From: Mesocentrotus franciscanus
Lineage: Eukaryota > Echinodermata > Echinoidea > Camarodonta > Strongylocentrotidae
Reading direction: 5' to 3'
Assembly (NCBI GenBank): GCA_037976565.1
Contig: CP137679.1
Span: 13,265,207 to 13,329,206 of the forward strand
Length of the DNA stretch: 64,000 bases
Within the stretch, counting starts at the first letter, position 1; every line of letters begins with the position of its first letter. The notes beneath the pieces are model-generated. The model had not been told where the DNA came from. It saw only the letters and a list, made by a program, of their open reading frames with translations, and did no database searches. Below are positions 1 through 10,546 of this stretch, one piece after another. Position numbers and translations under genes: made by a program.

Positions 1-2392
1 AACTCTTTACCACCAAATTACCACACCCATTTGAATAGGAACAATGCGAATCAAGTTAAACATCAGATAGACTTAAACTCATTGTGTGAAGATTTAACAT
101 TGTATGGTTGGTCTTTTGTGACAACCAAAACCAATGTCAACGTAGCTTATGATACCTTTATTCAGGATTTTAAAAAGATGATTTCAAAGCATTCGAATAT
201 AATATCTGGTAAGGATAGAAGTAGAGCATGAAGAAAACCCTGGATTACAAAAGGCATTCTTAAATCCATTGGTAAAAAGGAACGCTTGTATAAGCGGTAT
301 TTAAAACTGAAACCCCCTAAGTGAAGAAAAAGTACACATCTTTCAGAAATGGGCTCACTCACATTATACGTGTCTCCAAAAAGAACTACTTTGTTGAAAA
401 GCTTGAATCAAATCGCCATGATTTAAAGAACACTTGGAAACTCTGAACAACCTGCTTGGTAAAGATAGTAGATCGAAATTACCCTCATTCATTCGTAAAG
501 ATGGTGTAAGGCTTACTGAACCAAAATCAATTGCAAATGCATTTAACTCGTTTTTTGTTAATGCTGGTCGTTTTGATAATCCCCAGACCACTGGATGCTT
601 TCGTGACTATTTAAAAACCAGCGTAACACATTCTTTGTTTCTTTCACCAACATATCGAAATGAGATCTTGAAGTTATCTTCTTCCTTGAAAAATAAATAC
701 TCCTGTGGGGTCGATGATATGTTAGCATACGTTATAAAGAAGATATTTTATTATATGGTTGAACCTTTAACCCATGTGTTTAATTTATCATTTATGTCTG
801 GAACATTTCCTGATTCAATGAAAGTTTCAAAAGTCATACCTTTTTAAGAAAGGTGATATACATGATTTATCGAACTATCGCCCAATATCATTGCTATCGA
901 CTTTTCCCACTATTTTAGAAAGACTAATGTACAATCGATTATCTACTTTCCTTCATGGGCATTCAATTATTTTTTTTCTGAACAATTTGGGTTTCGAAAA
1001 TGTTATTCAACAGAGTTAGCTTTACTTTTTGCGTCCGAATTTTTGTACAAATGTTATGAAAAGAAAGAGATAGCTTTAGGAGTGTATGTAGACCTTAGCA
1101 AGGCATTCGATTGTTTGGATGACAAAATCTTATTATAATGAAAACTAAGTTTCTATGGAATTAGAGGCATTCCATTAAAATGGTTCCAAAGTTATCTGTC
1201 TAATACTCTAATAGAATACAATTTGTAAAATATAATGAAACTGACTCTGAATTGCCAGGTAGTATCTTGGGCCCGTTATTATTTTTGCTCTCCATAAACG
1301 ACAAGGAAATTACATTATGTACTGTATGCCGATGACACAAACATATTCCATTCTGGTAAAAATTTGAATAACTTAATTTTCGAAGACAATGTTGAACTTC
1401 AAAAGGATGCTACTTACTTTTCCGCAAATAAATTAAAGATTAATCGACCAAAACAAAGTTCATGGTATTACTTTGGCAACAAAAATGATACTTTAATTGG
1501 AGAGGTAAATCTGACAATAGATGGTAACTGTATTGACCAGGTACGATTTGCAAATTTCTTAGGAGTTGCCATTGACAATAAACTCACAAGAGAAAAACAC
1601 ATTGAATTAATTTCCAAGAAGATTCGATCTGCAGTCGGCGTTATGAGTAAGCTAAGAAGTTTTCTACCATCCTCTACCATGCTTTCCGTACACTATACAC
1701 TCGTTTATCCCTATCTAACGTATTGTAACTTAGTGTGGGCGAGAACATTTTATAAATCATTAAAGCCCCTTATCATACTCCAAAGGCGGGCTGTTCGGTT
1801 ATGCTGCAACGCTTCCTTCAGGGCGCACACCTCTCCATTGTTTAAGTCTGTAAAATTACTCAAACTTCCAGATATTCTTTCTCAAGGTACTTCATTATTT
1901 ATGTACAAACTCAAAAACGCTATGTTACCAGTAACATTTTTATGACAGTTTTCTTTTGAACTCGGATTTCCACTCATTTAATACAAGAAAAAAGGATGAC
2001 TTCCATCTACCAAAAATTCACTAACTCATTTTTGCAAAATAAATCAATTCGATTTTAAGGTACTCATAAATGGAACTCCATGTTAAGTCATTTAAAGGGT
2101 GTTGCGAACCACAACGCATTTAAAATGAAACTGAAAAGAACAATAATTGCCACTTATTGATTTATTGAAATACATAATTGATTCATATATTTGTTAGTAT
2201 GTAACACTATTAGTATTGTATTTTATCGTATTGTATTGTGTCTGTATCTTTTTATGTTTGGAATTGTTTGATTACAGGTTTTTAACTTATTTTAGCAATC
2301 CCGGTATTTAATGCAATACACTGTATTTGTAATGATTTTATTTTGATTGTTATCTTTTGCCAAATAAATGTGAAGTGAATTGAATTGAATAT
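1..2392 (+). mobile_element. Decayed non-LTR retrotransposon (CR1/Jockey-like LINE), linker plus reverse transcriptase
   Basis: The element enters from the left edge, so its endonuclease part lies outside the window. Pieces of one polyprotein are spread over several frames. There is a linker near 245-590, then fingers/palm reverse transcriptase blocks: a NYRPISLLS-like block near 870-900, VYVDLSKAFDCLD near 1085-1120, and the catalytic YADDT motif near 1325-1340. A continuous C-terminal stretch follows at 1364-1945, with the YPYLTYCNLVWA motif near residues 116-127 and a QRRAVRLCC motif. Stops and frameshifts (for example near 230, 845 and 1135) make it non-functional. The 3' end is an AT-rich tail closing in a short GAATT-type repeat at about 2375-2392. 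It may lie in an upstream intron of the SRCR gene that follows. Confidence 0.85.
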
Positions 2393-3189
2393 AAGGTTGG
2401 AACTAAGTCACCAACATAAATAAGTCACGTTTTATTAAAAGCCGATACATTGAATGGCAATTGAAATGATAGACACATTTTTCCCCAATCAATATTTTGA
2501 GTATAATTTGCATAACAATGAATTCTTCTATCAATGAGAATACGATTTCATAGACCTATTGCCTTTTCTAGAACTGAAAACAAATAAGGCAGGGATTAAC
2601 AAGGACAGGTGAAGGAGAAAGAGCAACATTTTATTTGCGACCAAGTGGATCCACAGACTAGCACAAGCTTAGTAGAGATCGGTGGTTCAAAAACTTGCCC
2701 GGGAACGCAAAGGTCGATACTACGTTTCTTCATGAGCAACACATCTAAGGAGAGATTCTCTCGACCCTGGTTATAAATGGGTACCTGGTACCATTCACTT
2801 TCGATTGTAGTCTGTGCAGTTGCTAGTTATATGATTTCGACCCATTATTTTAACACTGAAATATGTGAAGATGAAACAAAAGCCTAGAAAAAGCCCTCGC
2901 TAGATCTTTGCCAGTTTGATAAATACAACACTATCTATAACAATGCTTAATTCCCGAAACTTGAGTCATCTATCCCATCTTTTAAAAAAGAAAAATAAAG
3001 ATTTATTCTATTTAGTTTTTTTCCTTGCTGGGGAAATATCGCTAACATGTCTTTGCCTGTGAAGTTGTTTTAGAATATTTTTGATTCATAGGCTCTTTCT
3101 AAGCAAGGGACCTATTCTGGCTGCTGTTTCCCTAGAAAATATAATAGAAAACAATCGGTAGTCAAAGTTTTCGACATTCTTCTACCTAG
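2393..3189 (+). other. Non-coding stretch with a degenerate tRNA-SINE relic
   Basis: No exon is recognisable before the splice acceptor at 3189. At about 2640-2815 there is a weak tRNA-like head (AAGTGGATC, then GGTTCAAAAACT as a B-box remnant). It is followed by text like the SINE body found elsewhere in the window (CTCGACCCTGG, AAATGGGTACCTGG). The rest is probably intron of the SRCR gene. Confidence 0.35.
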
Positions 3190-3501
3190 ATGTACGTCTC
3201 GTCAATGGCTCAAATACTGCTGAAGGCAGAGTAGAGGTACTCAACGATAGATCCTGGGGAACTGTATGTGATATGAACTGGGATCTGAGAGACGCAAGAG
3301 TGGTTTGTCGAATGCTAGGGTTTGATGGAGCCTTGGACTCACCGAAATCTGCTAGGTTTGGTCAGGGATCTGGTCATATTCTTCTGAGCGGTGTAAGCTG
3401 TGATGGAACAGAAGACAGCCTAACAGACTGTACTCATACAGGGATCGTACTTGACTCATGTAGTCATACAAGGGATGCAGGAGCCATTTGCTATTTAGGA
3501 A
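3190..3501 (+). CDS. SRCR receptor gene, SRCR exon 1 of 5 visible
   Basis: A 312 bp exon between an acceptor (CTACCTAG at 3182-3189) and a donor (GAA then GTACGT at 3502). It encodes one scavenger-receptor cysteine-rich domain: VRLVNG, GRVEVLND, SWGTVCDMNW, DARVVCRMLGFDGA, ARFGQGSG, SGVSCDG, DC, SC and DAGAICY. SRCR domains are extracellular ligand-binding modules of innate immune and scavenger receptors. The exon starts and ends in phase 1. It is 18 nt shorter at the 5' end than the next four, has its own linker (NGSNTAEGRVEV) and carries DRSWG where the others have DGSWG, so it is the most diverged unit. Upstream exons, including any signal peptide, are outside the window. Confidence 0.88.
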
Positions 3502-3897
3502 GTACGTTTCCTTTGCATTCTAACCTAGTTGTTATTAAAAAGCTTTCCGACAATGCACTTCTTTGAGAGCTTAATGAATGATCACGAATATCGGAACGGT
3601 TATTTTCTTTTCTCATGTTATTAAATACAACCAAAGCAGAATAACTTTCTCATTTGTATTATGCTTCACTAGTTCTACACATTTTAAATTCAAGCCGAGA
3701 GTAAGTATTTACTACTCATCGTCTATAGCCCACCCCGAACATGAAGTTAATCATTAATAGCTAGTTCGGATAAGACATGTAAACGCGATCAATAGCAATT
3801 AATTTTGTAATTGCCCTTATGCATTTTCATTGAACTTTTGCTGGAACTTGTGATATCATTTCTAAGAAGAATTTATTACGTTCTTATTCTCTTGTAG

Positions 3898-4227
3898 CCC
3901 ATCCAAATCCATTTCAAGTTCGCCTTGTCGGTGGGTCTACAGATTCTGAAGGCAGAGTAGAGGTACTCAACGATGGATCCTGGGGAACTGTATGTGATAT
4001 GAACTGGAATCTGAGAGACGCGAGAGTGGTTTGTCGAATGATAGGGTTTGATGGAGCCTTGGACTCACCGAAATCTGCTAGGTTTGGTCAGGGATCTGGT
4101 CGTATTCTTCTGAGCGGTGTAAGCTGTGATGGAACAGAAGACAGCCTAGCAGACTGTACTCATACAGGGATCGTACATGACTCATGTAGTCATACAAGGG
4201 ATGCAGGAGCCATTTGCTATTTAGGAA
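3898..4227 (+). CDS. SRCR receptor gene, SRCR exon 2 of 5 visible
   Basis: A 330 bp (110 codon) exon preceded by a pyrimidine-rich acceptor ending CTTGTAG at 3891-3897 and followed by GTACGT at 4228. It joins in frame to exon 1 through a phase 1 junction: a left-over A plus CC makes ACC, then HPNPFQVRLVGG. One full SRCR domain follows with six cysteines (VCDM, VVCR, SCDG, ADC, DSC, AICY). The two extra cysteines of 8-Cys group B domains are absent (GFDGA where group B has LGC). Unit-specific residues are RMIGFDG and GTEDSLADCTHTG, shared with unit 4. Confidence 0.9.
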
Positions 4228-4623
4228 GTACGTTTCCTTTGCATTCTAACCTAGTTGTTATTAAAAAGCTTTCCGACAATGCACTTCTTTGAGAGCTTAA
4301 TGAATGATCACGAATATCGGAACGGTTATTTTCTTTTCTCATGTTATTAATTACAACCAAAGCAGAATGATTTTCTCATTTGTATTATGCTTCACTAGTT
4401 CTACACATTTTAAATTCAAGCCGAGAGTAAGTATTTACTACTCATCGTCTATAGCCCACCCCGAACATGAAGTTAATCATTAATAGCTAGTTCGGATAAG
4501 ACATGTAAACGCGATCAATAGCAATTAATTTTGTAATTGCCCTCATGCATTCTCATTGAACGTTTGCTGGAACTTGTGATATCATTTCTAAGAAGAATTT
4601 ATTACGTTCTTATTCTCTTGTAG

Positions 4624-4953
4624 CCCATCCAAATCCATTTCAAGTTCGCCTTGTCGGTGGGTCTACAGATTCTGAAGGCAGAGTAGAGGTACTCAACGAT
4701 GGATCCTGGGGAACTGTATGTGATATGAACTGGAATCTGAGAGACGCGAGAGTGGTTTGTCGAATGCTAGGGTTTGATGGAGCCTTGGACTCACCGAAAT
4801 CTGCTAGGTTTGGTCAGGGATCTGGTCGTATTCTTCTGAGCGGTGTAAGCTGTGATGGAATAGAAGACAACCTAGCAGACTGTATTCATACAGGGATCGT
4901 ACATGACTCATGTAGTCATACAAGGGATGCAGGAGCCATTTGCTATTCAGGAA
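4624..4953 (+). CDS. SRCR receptor gene, SRCR exon 3 of 5 visible
   Basis: A 330 bp phase 1/phase 1 exon with acceptor CTTGTAG just before 4624 and donor GTACGT at 4954. It encodes one SRCR domain differing from unit 2 at a handful of residues: RMLGFDG, GIEDNLADCIHTG and a terminal CYSG instead of CYLG. The six-cysteine pattern is intact. It shares its I/N/I substitutions with unit 5, which suggests the array grew partly by duplicating a two-exon block. Confidence 0.9.
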
Positions 4954-5354
4954 GTACGTTTCCTTTGCATTCTAACCTAGTTGTTATTAAAAAGCTTTTC
5001 GACAATGCACTTCTTTGAGAGCTTATTAAATGCATGATCAAGAATATCGGAACGGTTATTTTCTTTTCTCGTCTTAGCAATTACAATCAAAGCAAAAAAA
5101 TCTTTCTAATTTGTGTTATGTTTCACTAGTTCTACACATTATAAATTCAAGCCAAAAGTAAGTATATCCTACTCATCGTCTATAGCCCACCCCGAACATG
5201 AAGTTAATCATTAATAGCTAGTTCGAATAAGACATGTAAAAGCGATCAATAGCAATTAATTTTGTAATTGCCCTCATGCATTCCCATTGAACGTTTGCTG
5301 GAACTTGTGATATAATTTCTAAGAAGAATTTATTACGTTTTTATTCTCTTGTAG

Positions 5355-5684
5355 CCCATCCAAATCCATTTTATGTTCGCCTTGTCGGTGGGTCTGCAGA
5401 TTCTGAAGGCAGAGTAGAGGTACTCAACGATGGATCCTGGGGAACTGTATGTGATATGAACTGGAATCTGAGAGACGCGAGAGTGGTTTGTCGAATGATA
5501 GGGTTTGATGGAGCCTTGGACTCACCGAAATCTGCTAGGTTTGGTCAGGGATCTGGTCGTATTCTTCTGAGCGGTGTAAGCTGTGATGGAACAGAAGACA
5601 GCCTAGCAGACTGTACTCATACAGGGTTCGTACATGACTCATGTAGTCATACAAGGGATGCAGGAGCCATTTGCTATTTAGGAA
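5355..5684 (+). CDS. SRCR receptor gene, SRCR exon 4 of 5 visible
   Basis: A 330 bp phase 1/phase 1 exon, acceptor TTGTAG before 5355 and donor GTACGT at 5685. The domain matches unit 2 (RMIGFDG, GTEDSLADCTHTG) with a private HTGFVHDS in place of HTGIVHDS and FYVRLVGGSADSEG at the N-terminus (FQVRLVGGSTDSEG elsewhere). All six cysteines are kept. Confidence 0.9.
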
Positions 5685-6085
5685 GTACGTTTCCTTTGCA
5701 TTCTAACCTAGTTGTTATTAAAAAGCTTTCCGACAATGCACTTCTTTGAGAGCTTATTAAATGCATGATCACGAATATCGGAACGGTTATTTTCTTTTCT
5801 CGTCTTAGCAATTACAACCAAAGCAAAAAGACTTTCTCATTTGTATTATGTTTCACTAGTTCTACATATTATTAATTCAAGCCAAAAGTAAGTATATCCT
5901 ACTCATTTGTCAATAGCCCAACCCGAACATGAAATTAATCATAAATAGCTAGTTCGGATAAGACATGTAAACGCGATCAATAGCAATTAATTTTGTAATT
6001 ACCCTCATGCATTCCCATTGAACGTTTGCTGGAACTTGTGATATCATTTCTAAGAAGAATTTATTACGTTCTTATTTTCTTGTAG

Positions 6086-6415
6086 CCCATCCAAATCCAT
6101 TTCAAGTTCGCCTTGTCGGTGGGTCTACAGATTCTGAAGGCAGAGTAGAGGTACTCAAGGATGGATCCTGGGGAACTGTATGTGATATGAACTGGAATCT
6201 GAGAGACGCGAGAGTGGTTTGTCGAATGCTAGGGTTTGATGGAGCCTTGGACTCACCGAAATCTGCTAGGTTTGGTCAGGGATTTGGTCGTATTCTTCTG
6301 AGCGGTGTTAGCTGTGATGGAATAGAAGACAACCTAGCAGACTGTATTCATACAGGGATCGTACATGACTCATGTAGTCATACAAGGGATGCAGGAGCCA
6401 TTTGCTATTTAGGAA
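6086..6415 (+). CDS. SRCR receptor gene, SRCR exon 5 of 5 visible
   Basis: A 330 bp phase 1/phase 1 exon, acceptor TTCTTGTAG before 6086 and donor GTACGT at 6416. It encodes the membrane-proximal SRCR domain. It carries the unit 3 signature (RMLGFDG, GIEDNLADCIHTG) plus LKDGSWG and GFGRILL as private changes. It splices in phase 1 to the terminal exon at 6877. Confidence 0.9.
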
Positions 6416-6876
6416 GTACGTTTCCTTTGCATTCTAACCTAGTTGTTATTAAAAAGCTTTCCGACAATGCACTTCTTTTAAAGCTTATTAAATGATCAAG
6501 AATATCGGAACGGTTATTTTCTTTTCTCGTCTTAGCAATTACAATCAAAGCAAAAAAACTTTCTCATTTGTGTTGTTATTAAAACCTTTCCGACAATGAT
6601 GATCACAAACATCAAGGCATCATGCTGTGCTCTAATTACAATTAAGCAGGGATATTTTTATTCATACCCCAATACCAAAAAAAAGAATAGAAAAACAAAA
6701 ATGTAGAAGGAATCAAAGACATACCGCATCTACAAGAACTAAAACACATCTCAAACGATTTTGTGTTAATAGTGCTTATGATTTTAAAAATAGGGTAACA
6801 CTTTTTTGATATATGAGACACTAATGAAACGATGATCATTTTTCTTTGAATTTCTCCACTGTTTATTACCTTTCAG

Positions 6877-7190
6877 AATCTACAAGCACTATTGAATTTG
6901 AGACTACTGAACCTTCATTGCCAAGAACCACCGTAGATGGGCTATCAAAGGATTTTCGTAATGCATCTCTGTATTCAAACACACTTGGACCATTCAGTTC
7001 GGATGAACCTGAAAATCTACAATCTAATAGAATCCCCCGCTATCTGTTCCTATTGCTCGGAATAATTATTCCAGTTTTGAGCACTATTCTTATCGCAACG
7101 TTCGTATATTGCCTATGTCGATCCCGGAAGAAAAGAGCTAAAAAGAATCTTGATAATACTACAATCATGGATTTGATGCATGCTAGCTAG
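6877..7190 (+). CDS. SRCR receptor gene, terminal exon: stalk, transmembrane helix, cytoplasmic tail
   Basis: The acceptor TTTCAG at 6871-6876 precedes a phase 1 exon that reads to TAG at 7188-7190. It begins with a Ser/Thr/Glu-rich stalk (STSTIEFETTEPSLP) containing an N-glycosylation sequon (NAS). A hydrophobic membrane span follows (YLFLLLGIIIPVLSTILIA and on to FVYCLC), then a stop-transfer cluster (RSRKKRAKK) and a ~15 residue tail ending DLMHAS. With the preceding exons this gives a type I membrane protein. The tail has no tyrosine, so signalling, if any, would need a partner. No clear AATAAA follows closely. Confidence 0.8.
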
Positions 7191-8060
7191 GTCTTTAGAC
7201 CTTCAGCCCCCATCACACCAAACTAGTTCTCAGTACGTGCTAGAACCGTCCTAAAAAAAATCGTAAACGGGTTGTGGTCGGGGTAGAATGTGTAAATGAT
7301 GTGATTGTCTATAATACGATCCTAGTTTCGTTTATAAACAGTCCTCAATAAGTCAATTTCGTCTGTACCCCATCCACAGTCAGTTCATATCAAGTTCAGA
7401 TCGGGTGAATTTATCATTTCCAAGCAGTCCAAGCCCATCCGTAGTCAGTTTAAACCCATTCTGAACTAGTTCTACCTCCTTCCCGATACGTCCATACCCA
7501 TTCTAACTAATTTGTTACCCGACCAACCCGTTCAGAGACAGTTCAACTCGTCCTCATCTTGTTCTTAGTGCGTTCGATAGTGCGTGTGCAATCCCGTCCA
7601 GGCTGAACCCAGCGCGTTCTTGCCATTCCTCATTCCCGTTCAACGCCTCAAGCTGTGCAGAACAAGCAAACGGACCCGGTCGAGCTACAAACCGACCCAG
7701 TCGTAGTGCTAATTGATGCTCGACCACGTCACGTTCATAGTACAGCGATTCTGTTCGTAGTACGTCCATCTCGTTTTAAGTACGTTTCACTTTATTTAAT
7801 TGCAGGACGGGGAAAATTTTGAAAAGGCTCAAAATTCTAGAGCAAATCCGAGCCCGTCCATGAAGTTCTTAAGCAGATCGTAAACAGTTGCTTCTACGTT
7901 CACTCCGTTCGCACACAGTTTGAGTCCGTTTGGCAACATTTTCCAGAACGTAGTGAGAACTTGAATTTAGGATCAAAGTCTGACTTTTGCACGATCACTC
8001 GAACGACAGCTGCACATGGAATAGCCTCTAGAAATAAGGTTAGAATTATATAAAAAAAAT
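7191..8060. other. Quasi-repetitive non-coding DNA after the SRCR gene
   Basis: Possibly 3' UTR at first. From about 7230 to 7960 the text is built from recurring short words (CAGTTC, AGTCC, CGTCC, AGTACGT, CCCATCC) every 10-30 bp without a fixed period, as in a very decayed minisatellite. No convincing coding exon is seen. A small minus-strand open frame at 7554-7769 is a by-product of this composition. Confidence 0.4.
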
Positions 8061-8640
8061 CAAAATACAGGACACAGTTCATGAATACATGGACATAAAT
8101 GCTATATGCTAATCAAACGCCTCCAACTGACACACAGGCAGATATTGACAGTTATCTTCTTCCAACATCTACAGTTTCAAAGTCAGAATTTAACTCAACA
8201 ATAGGAACAACAGCTGCAACAACAATGTAACAGAGAATGACGTCAGAACGACAAGAATAACACTCAGCAATATACAAGATATAGACCATAAGTACATGAA
8301 CATGAATATTGTTTATCAAAAGCCTATATACATCCGGTGCGGACTTAGATGTTAATTGTTATCTTCTCCCAAACTTATGGATATCAATCAAGATAGAGAT
8401 GGCAAAGGCACGGATCCATCTGTAACCCAAGGATCAAAGGATCAAGGATTTACAATGAGCCTTCTGCAGATCAGAACATGGATCCAGTTTCTACGATCTT
8501 AACATCCCAGGCTAGAGTTCTGACGATTGCTTAAATGGCAGTAACTGCCGTCCCACTTCGTGATGACAAAGTCAAAATGGCGATGTCATCGCAAGACGGG
8601 CAATACGGTATCGTTCTTGAATACACCAAAACATAATGGA
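8060..8640 (+). pseudogene. Decayed copies of a tyrosine-motif tail exon
   Basis: Two broken relics resemble the open exon at 27690-28004. At 8066-8230 one reads HEYMD, later SYLLPTSTVSKSEFNSTIG and TTAATTM, with stops between. At 8395-8640 the second matches the intact exon at DNA level (CGGATCCATCTGTAACCCAA; GCTAGAGTTCTGACG; GGGCAATACGGTAT) but carries deletions and stops. The second relic is the left edge of duplication copy A. The parent gene is not known. Confidence 0.45.
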
Positions 8641-9294
8641 CTATCTTTTAGATACCAAACATTACAAAGCGTTATTTTTGTTGTGGTTCAAACCCGAATA
8701 CCTGACAGATGTTGATAGATGAGATAAAATTTAAATGGTCGAGGTTCATCAGTACATATAGATAGAAAATAAGGAACTTTAGAATAACACTCACTAAGGA
8801 AAGACCATGATGGATGTATTCTGAACATTTATATCTCATCGGAGACTTTGATGGTAGTGATGCACTCACTATGATGTACTCGCAGTATCCTTTATTGCGT
8901 AACGATGTAAATTTGCCTGTAAATATTGTTAGAAATAACGTTAATCCAACGATATTACACTCGTCAGTTTATTGGTACTTTATAATAATAACGCCTCTAT
9001 TTTAATTACTAATAATATCGAATTTCACTAGCTGCTCTGTGAGGTTATGTAAATGGAGTGGTCCACTTCGACACGCAATATACAAGTATATGTATTGTTT
9101 AACAAAACGATTCGCAACAATAGCCTTCTATGTTCTGCATTAAAACAAATCATGAAAATACATACAAAGTGTTTAAGGTACTTAGCCGGATGATCGAGTA
9201 AATAATATATTTACCCTCCTTTATGGTATACTCATTACCCTGAATTAAATCAAATAAGTATATCCATGCCTTGATGATACAGAAATAACTTGTG

Positions 9295-9309
9295 TGGGTT
9301 TGTGTGCGT

Positions 9310-9340
<31 letters not shown>

Positions 9341-9487
9341 AGGTAAAGAAAGAGGATGTGTGTGTGTTTGCGTGTATGTGTGTGTGAGAGAGGGAAATAG
9401 GGATAGAGAGAAAGAGAGAGAGAGAGAGAGAGGGAGAGGTGGGAGGGGGATGAGGGGGTGAAGAAAGAGAGATGTGAATGTGTTGCT

Positions 9488-9532
<45 letters not shown>

Positions 9533-9545
9533 GGAGGATTGAGAG
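9295..9545. repeat. Compound (TG)n/(GA)n microsatellite, copy A
   Basis: Runs of TG and GA alternate with short interruptions, with a second TG/GA block at about 9487-9530. Long open frames read through it are compositional. The equivalent tract in copy B is 28640-28885 with different run lengths. Confidence 0.9.
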
Positions 9546-9602
9546 GGGAGGAGAGACGAAATATGAAGAAAAAGGAAACAAAGAGTTTAGGACGTTACTG
9601 AC

Positions 9603-9980
9603 CTCCCCCGTGGCTCGGGAGGCGCCGCCGACAATCCTGCGACGGTGATCACTTTGGGCGTGACGGGGACTGGGAACTCGAGAGCCACGTCCGTGCTGAC
9701 CAGGTAAAGATCTGGGCCCCGTCTTAAAAAGAGTTGATATCAATCGCAACTTATTTGCTATTGATATCAATCGCAACTATGTACATAAGAGATGGGAGAC
9801 TGCCAACTTGCGATTGATTGGAGGACTTGCGATTGATTTGGATCAATCGTAACTCTTTGTAAGACGGGGCCCTGCTCTGTCGTATTTCTCTAATATCCTC
9901 ATCTCGGGAATTAAACCGCGGTAAGCCTTATATTTCTCACATAATGGCATGAAGGAGGTGATGTAAGGGAGGAAGATGCT
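9603..9980 (-). pseudogene. UDP-glycosyltransferase (UGT) exon, copy A, split by a MITE
   Basis: On the minus strand an acceptor-like TTTAG precedes an exon reading SIFLPYITSFMPLCEKY, AYRGLIPEMRILEKYDRA. The frame is interrupted by the MITE at 9715-9871 and resumes LYLVSTDVALEFPVPVTPKV. UGTs move a sugar from a UDP donor onto lipophilic substrates in the ER; this segment precedes the donor-binding signature. Near the donor splice site copy A lacks one base relative to copy B (CTCCCCC versus CTCCTCC context), changing the last codons. Insertion plus frameshift make a functional product unlikely. No neighbouring UGT exons are visible. Confidence 0.7.
9715..9871. mobile_element. 157 bp MITE with GGCCCCGTCTTA-type inverted ends, inserted in the UGT exon
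   Basis: The ends GGCCCCGTCTTAAAAAGAGT and ACTCTTTGTAAGACGGGGCC are inverted repeats. CTG flanks both sides (9712-9714 and 9872-9874). Copy B lacks the insert and reads AGATCTGATCTGTCG across the site, which defines the boundaries directly. Internal text repeats GATATCAATCGCAACT. It has no coding capacity; family unassigned. Confidence 0.88.
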
Positions 9981-10260
9981 CTAAACAACATTTACAACGC
10001 GTCCGCGACGAAAAAATCTCTTCGCCTAACCGAGCACAGGTCGTGAAGGTACCCCTAACACCCAAACCGCAATAAAACATAAATCTTTGCACCTTTTAAC
10101 TTTTCGTAAGCGACCAGGAGAGCCCCTAGTATGCAGACAGAAAATGATACACCTAAATGAAGACACATGTTATTGATGTCACAAAGGCTTAATATAAGTT
10201 AAAGTACAATAACTTAAATGATTGAAAACAATGAGCGTGTGTGCTGAAAACTTGATTTGA

Positions 10261-10546
10261 AAAACTACACTCCTGCAAGACCTCTACGCTCATCCACTTC
10301 CAATTTTCTTGTGACCCCCAAAATTACCAAAACGTGGGGGGAAAGATCATTTGCATACTCTAGTCCTAAATTATGGAATGGCCTTCCTGAAGACATCAAA
10401 AATGTTTATCTTCTGATTCTTTCAAAACTCATCTCAAAACATTCCTTTTCAAGTCTTGATCGTTTTTCCTGTTTACACGCGCCTTGAGCACTCCACAGAG
10501 TGGATTTGGCGCGATATAAGTTACATCATTATTATTATTATTATTA
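10261..10546 (+). mobile_element. 5'-truncated CR1-like LINE 3' end, present only in copy A
   Basis: The insert encodes the last ~75 residues of a LINE polyprotein (KTWGERSFAYSSPKLWNGLP, then EDIK) to a stop at 10485-10487. A short 3' tail follows (GCGCCTTGAGCA, GTGGATTTGGCGCGATATAAG) ending in (ATT)n. Copy B has uninterrupted TTGATTTGAATAACACGCCC at 29431-29450. The same tail occurs without coding sequence near 23425-23478. Target-site duplication is short or absent. Confidence 0.85.

Larger units (their letters stand above)
3190..6605 (+). repeat. Tandem array of ~730 bp SRCR exon-plus-intron units
   Basis: Exon starts are spaced 726-731 bp apart (3898, 4624, 5355, 6086). The introns are nearly as similar as the exons: each begins GTACGTTTCCTTTGCATTC and contains AAAAGCTTTCCGACAATGCA. 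Introns after units 1 and 2 share one subtype (CATGTTATTA) and those after units 3, 4 and 5 another (CGTCTTAGCAATT). The array breaks off at about 6571-6602, where a short piece of the unit (GTTGTTATTAAAA...TTTCCGACAATG) recurs out of register. Confidence 0.9.
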
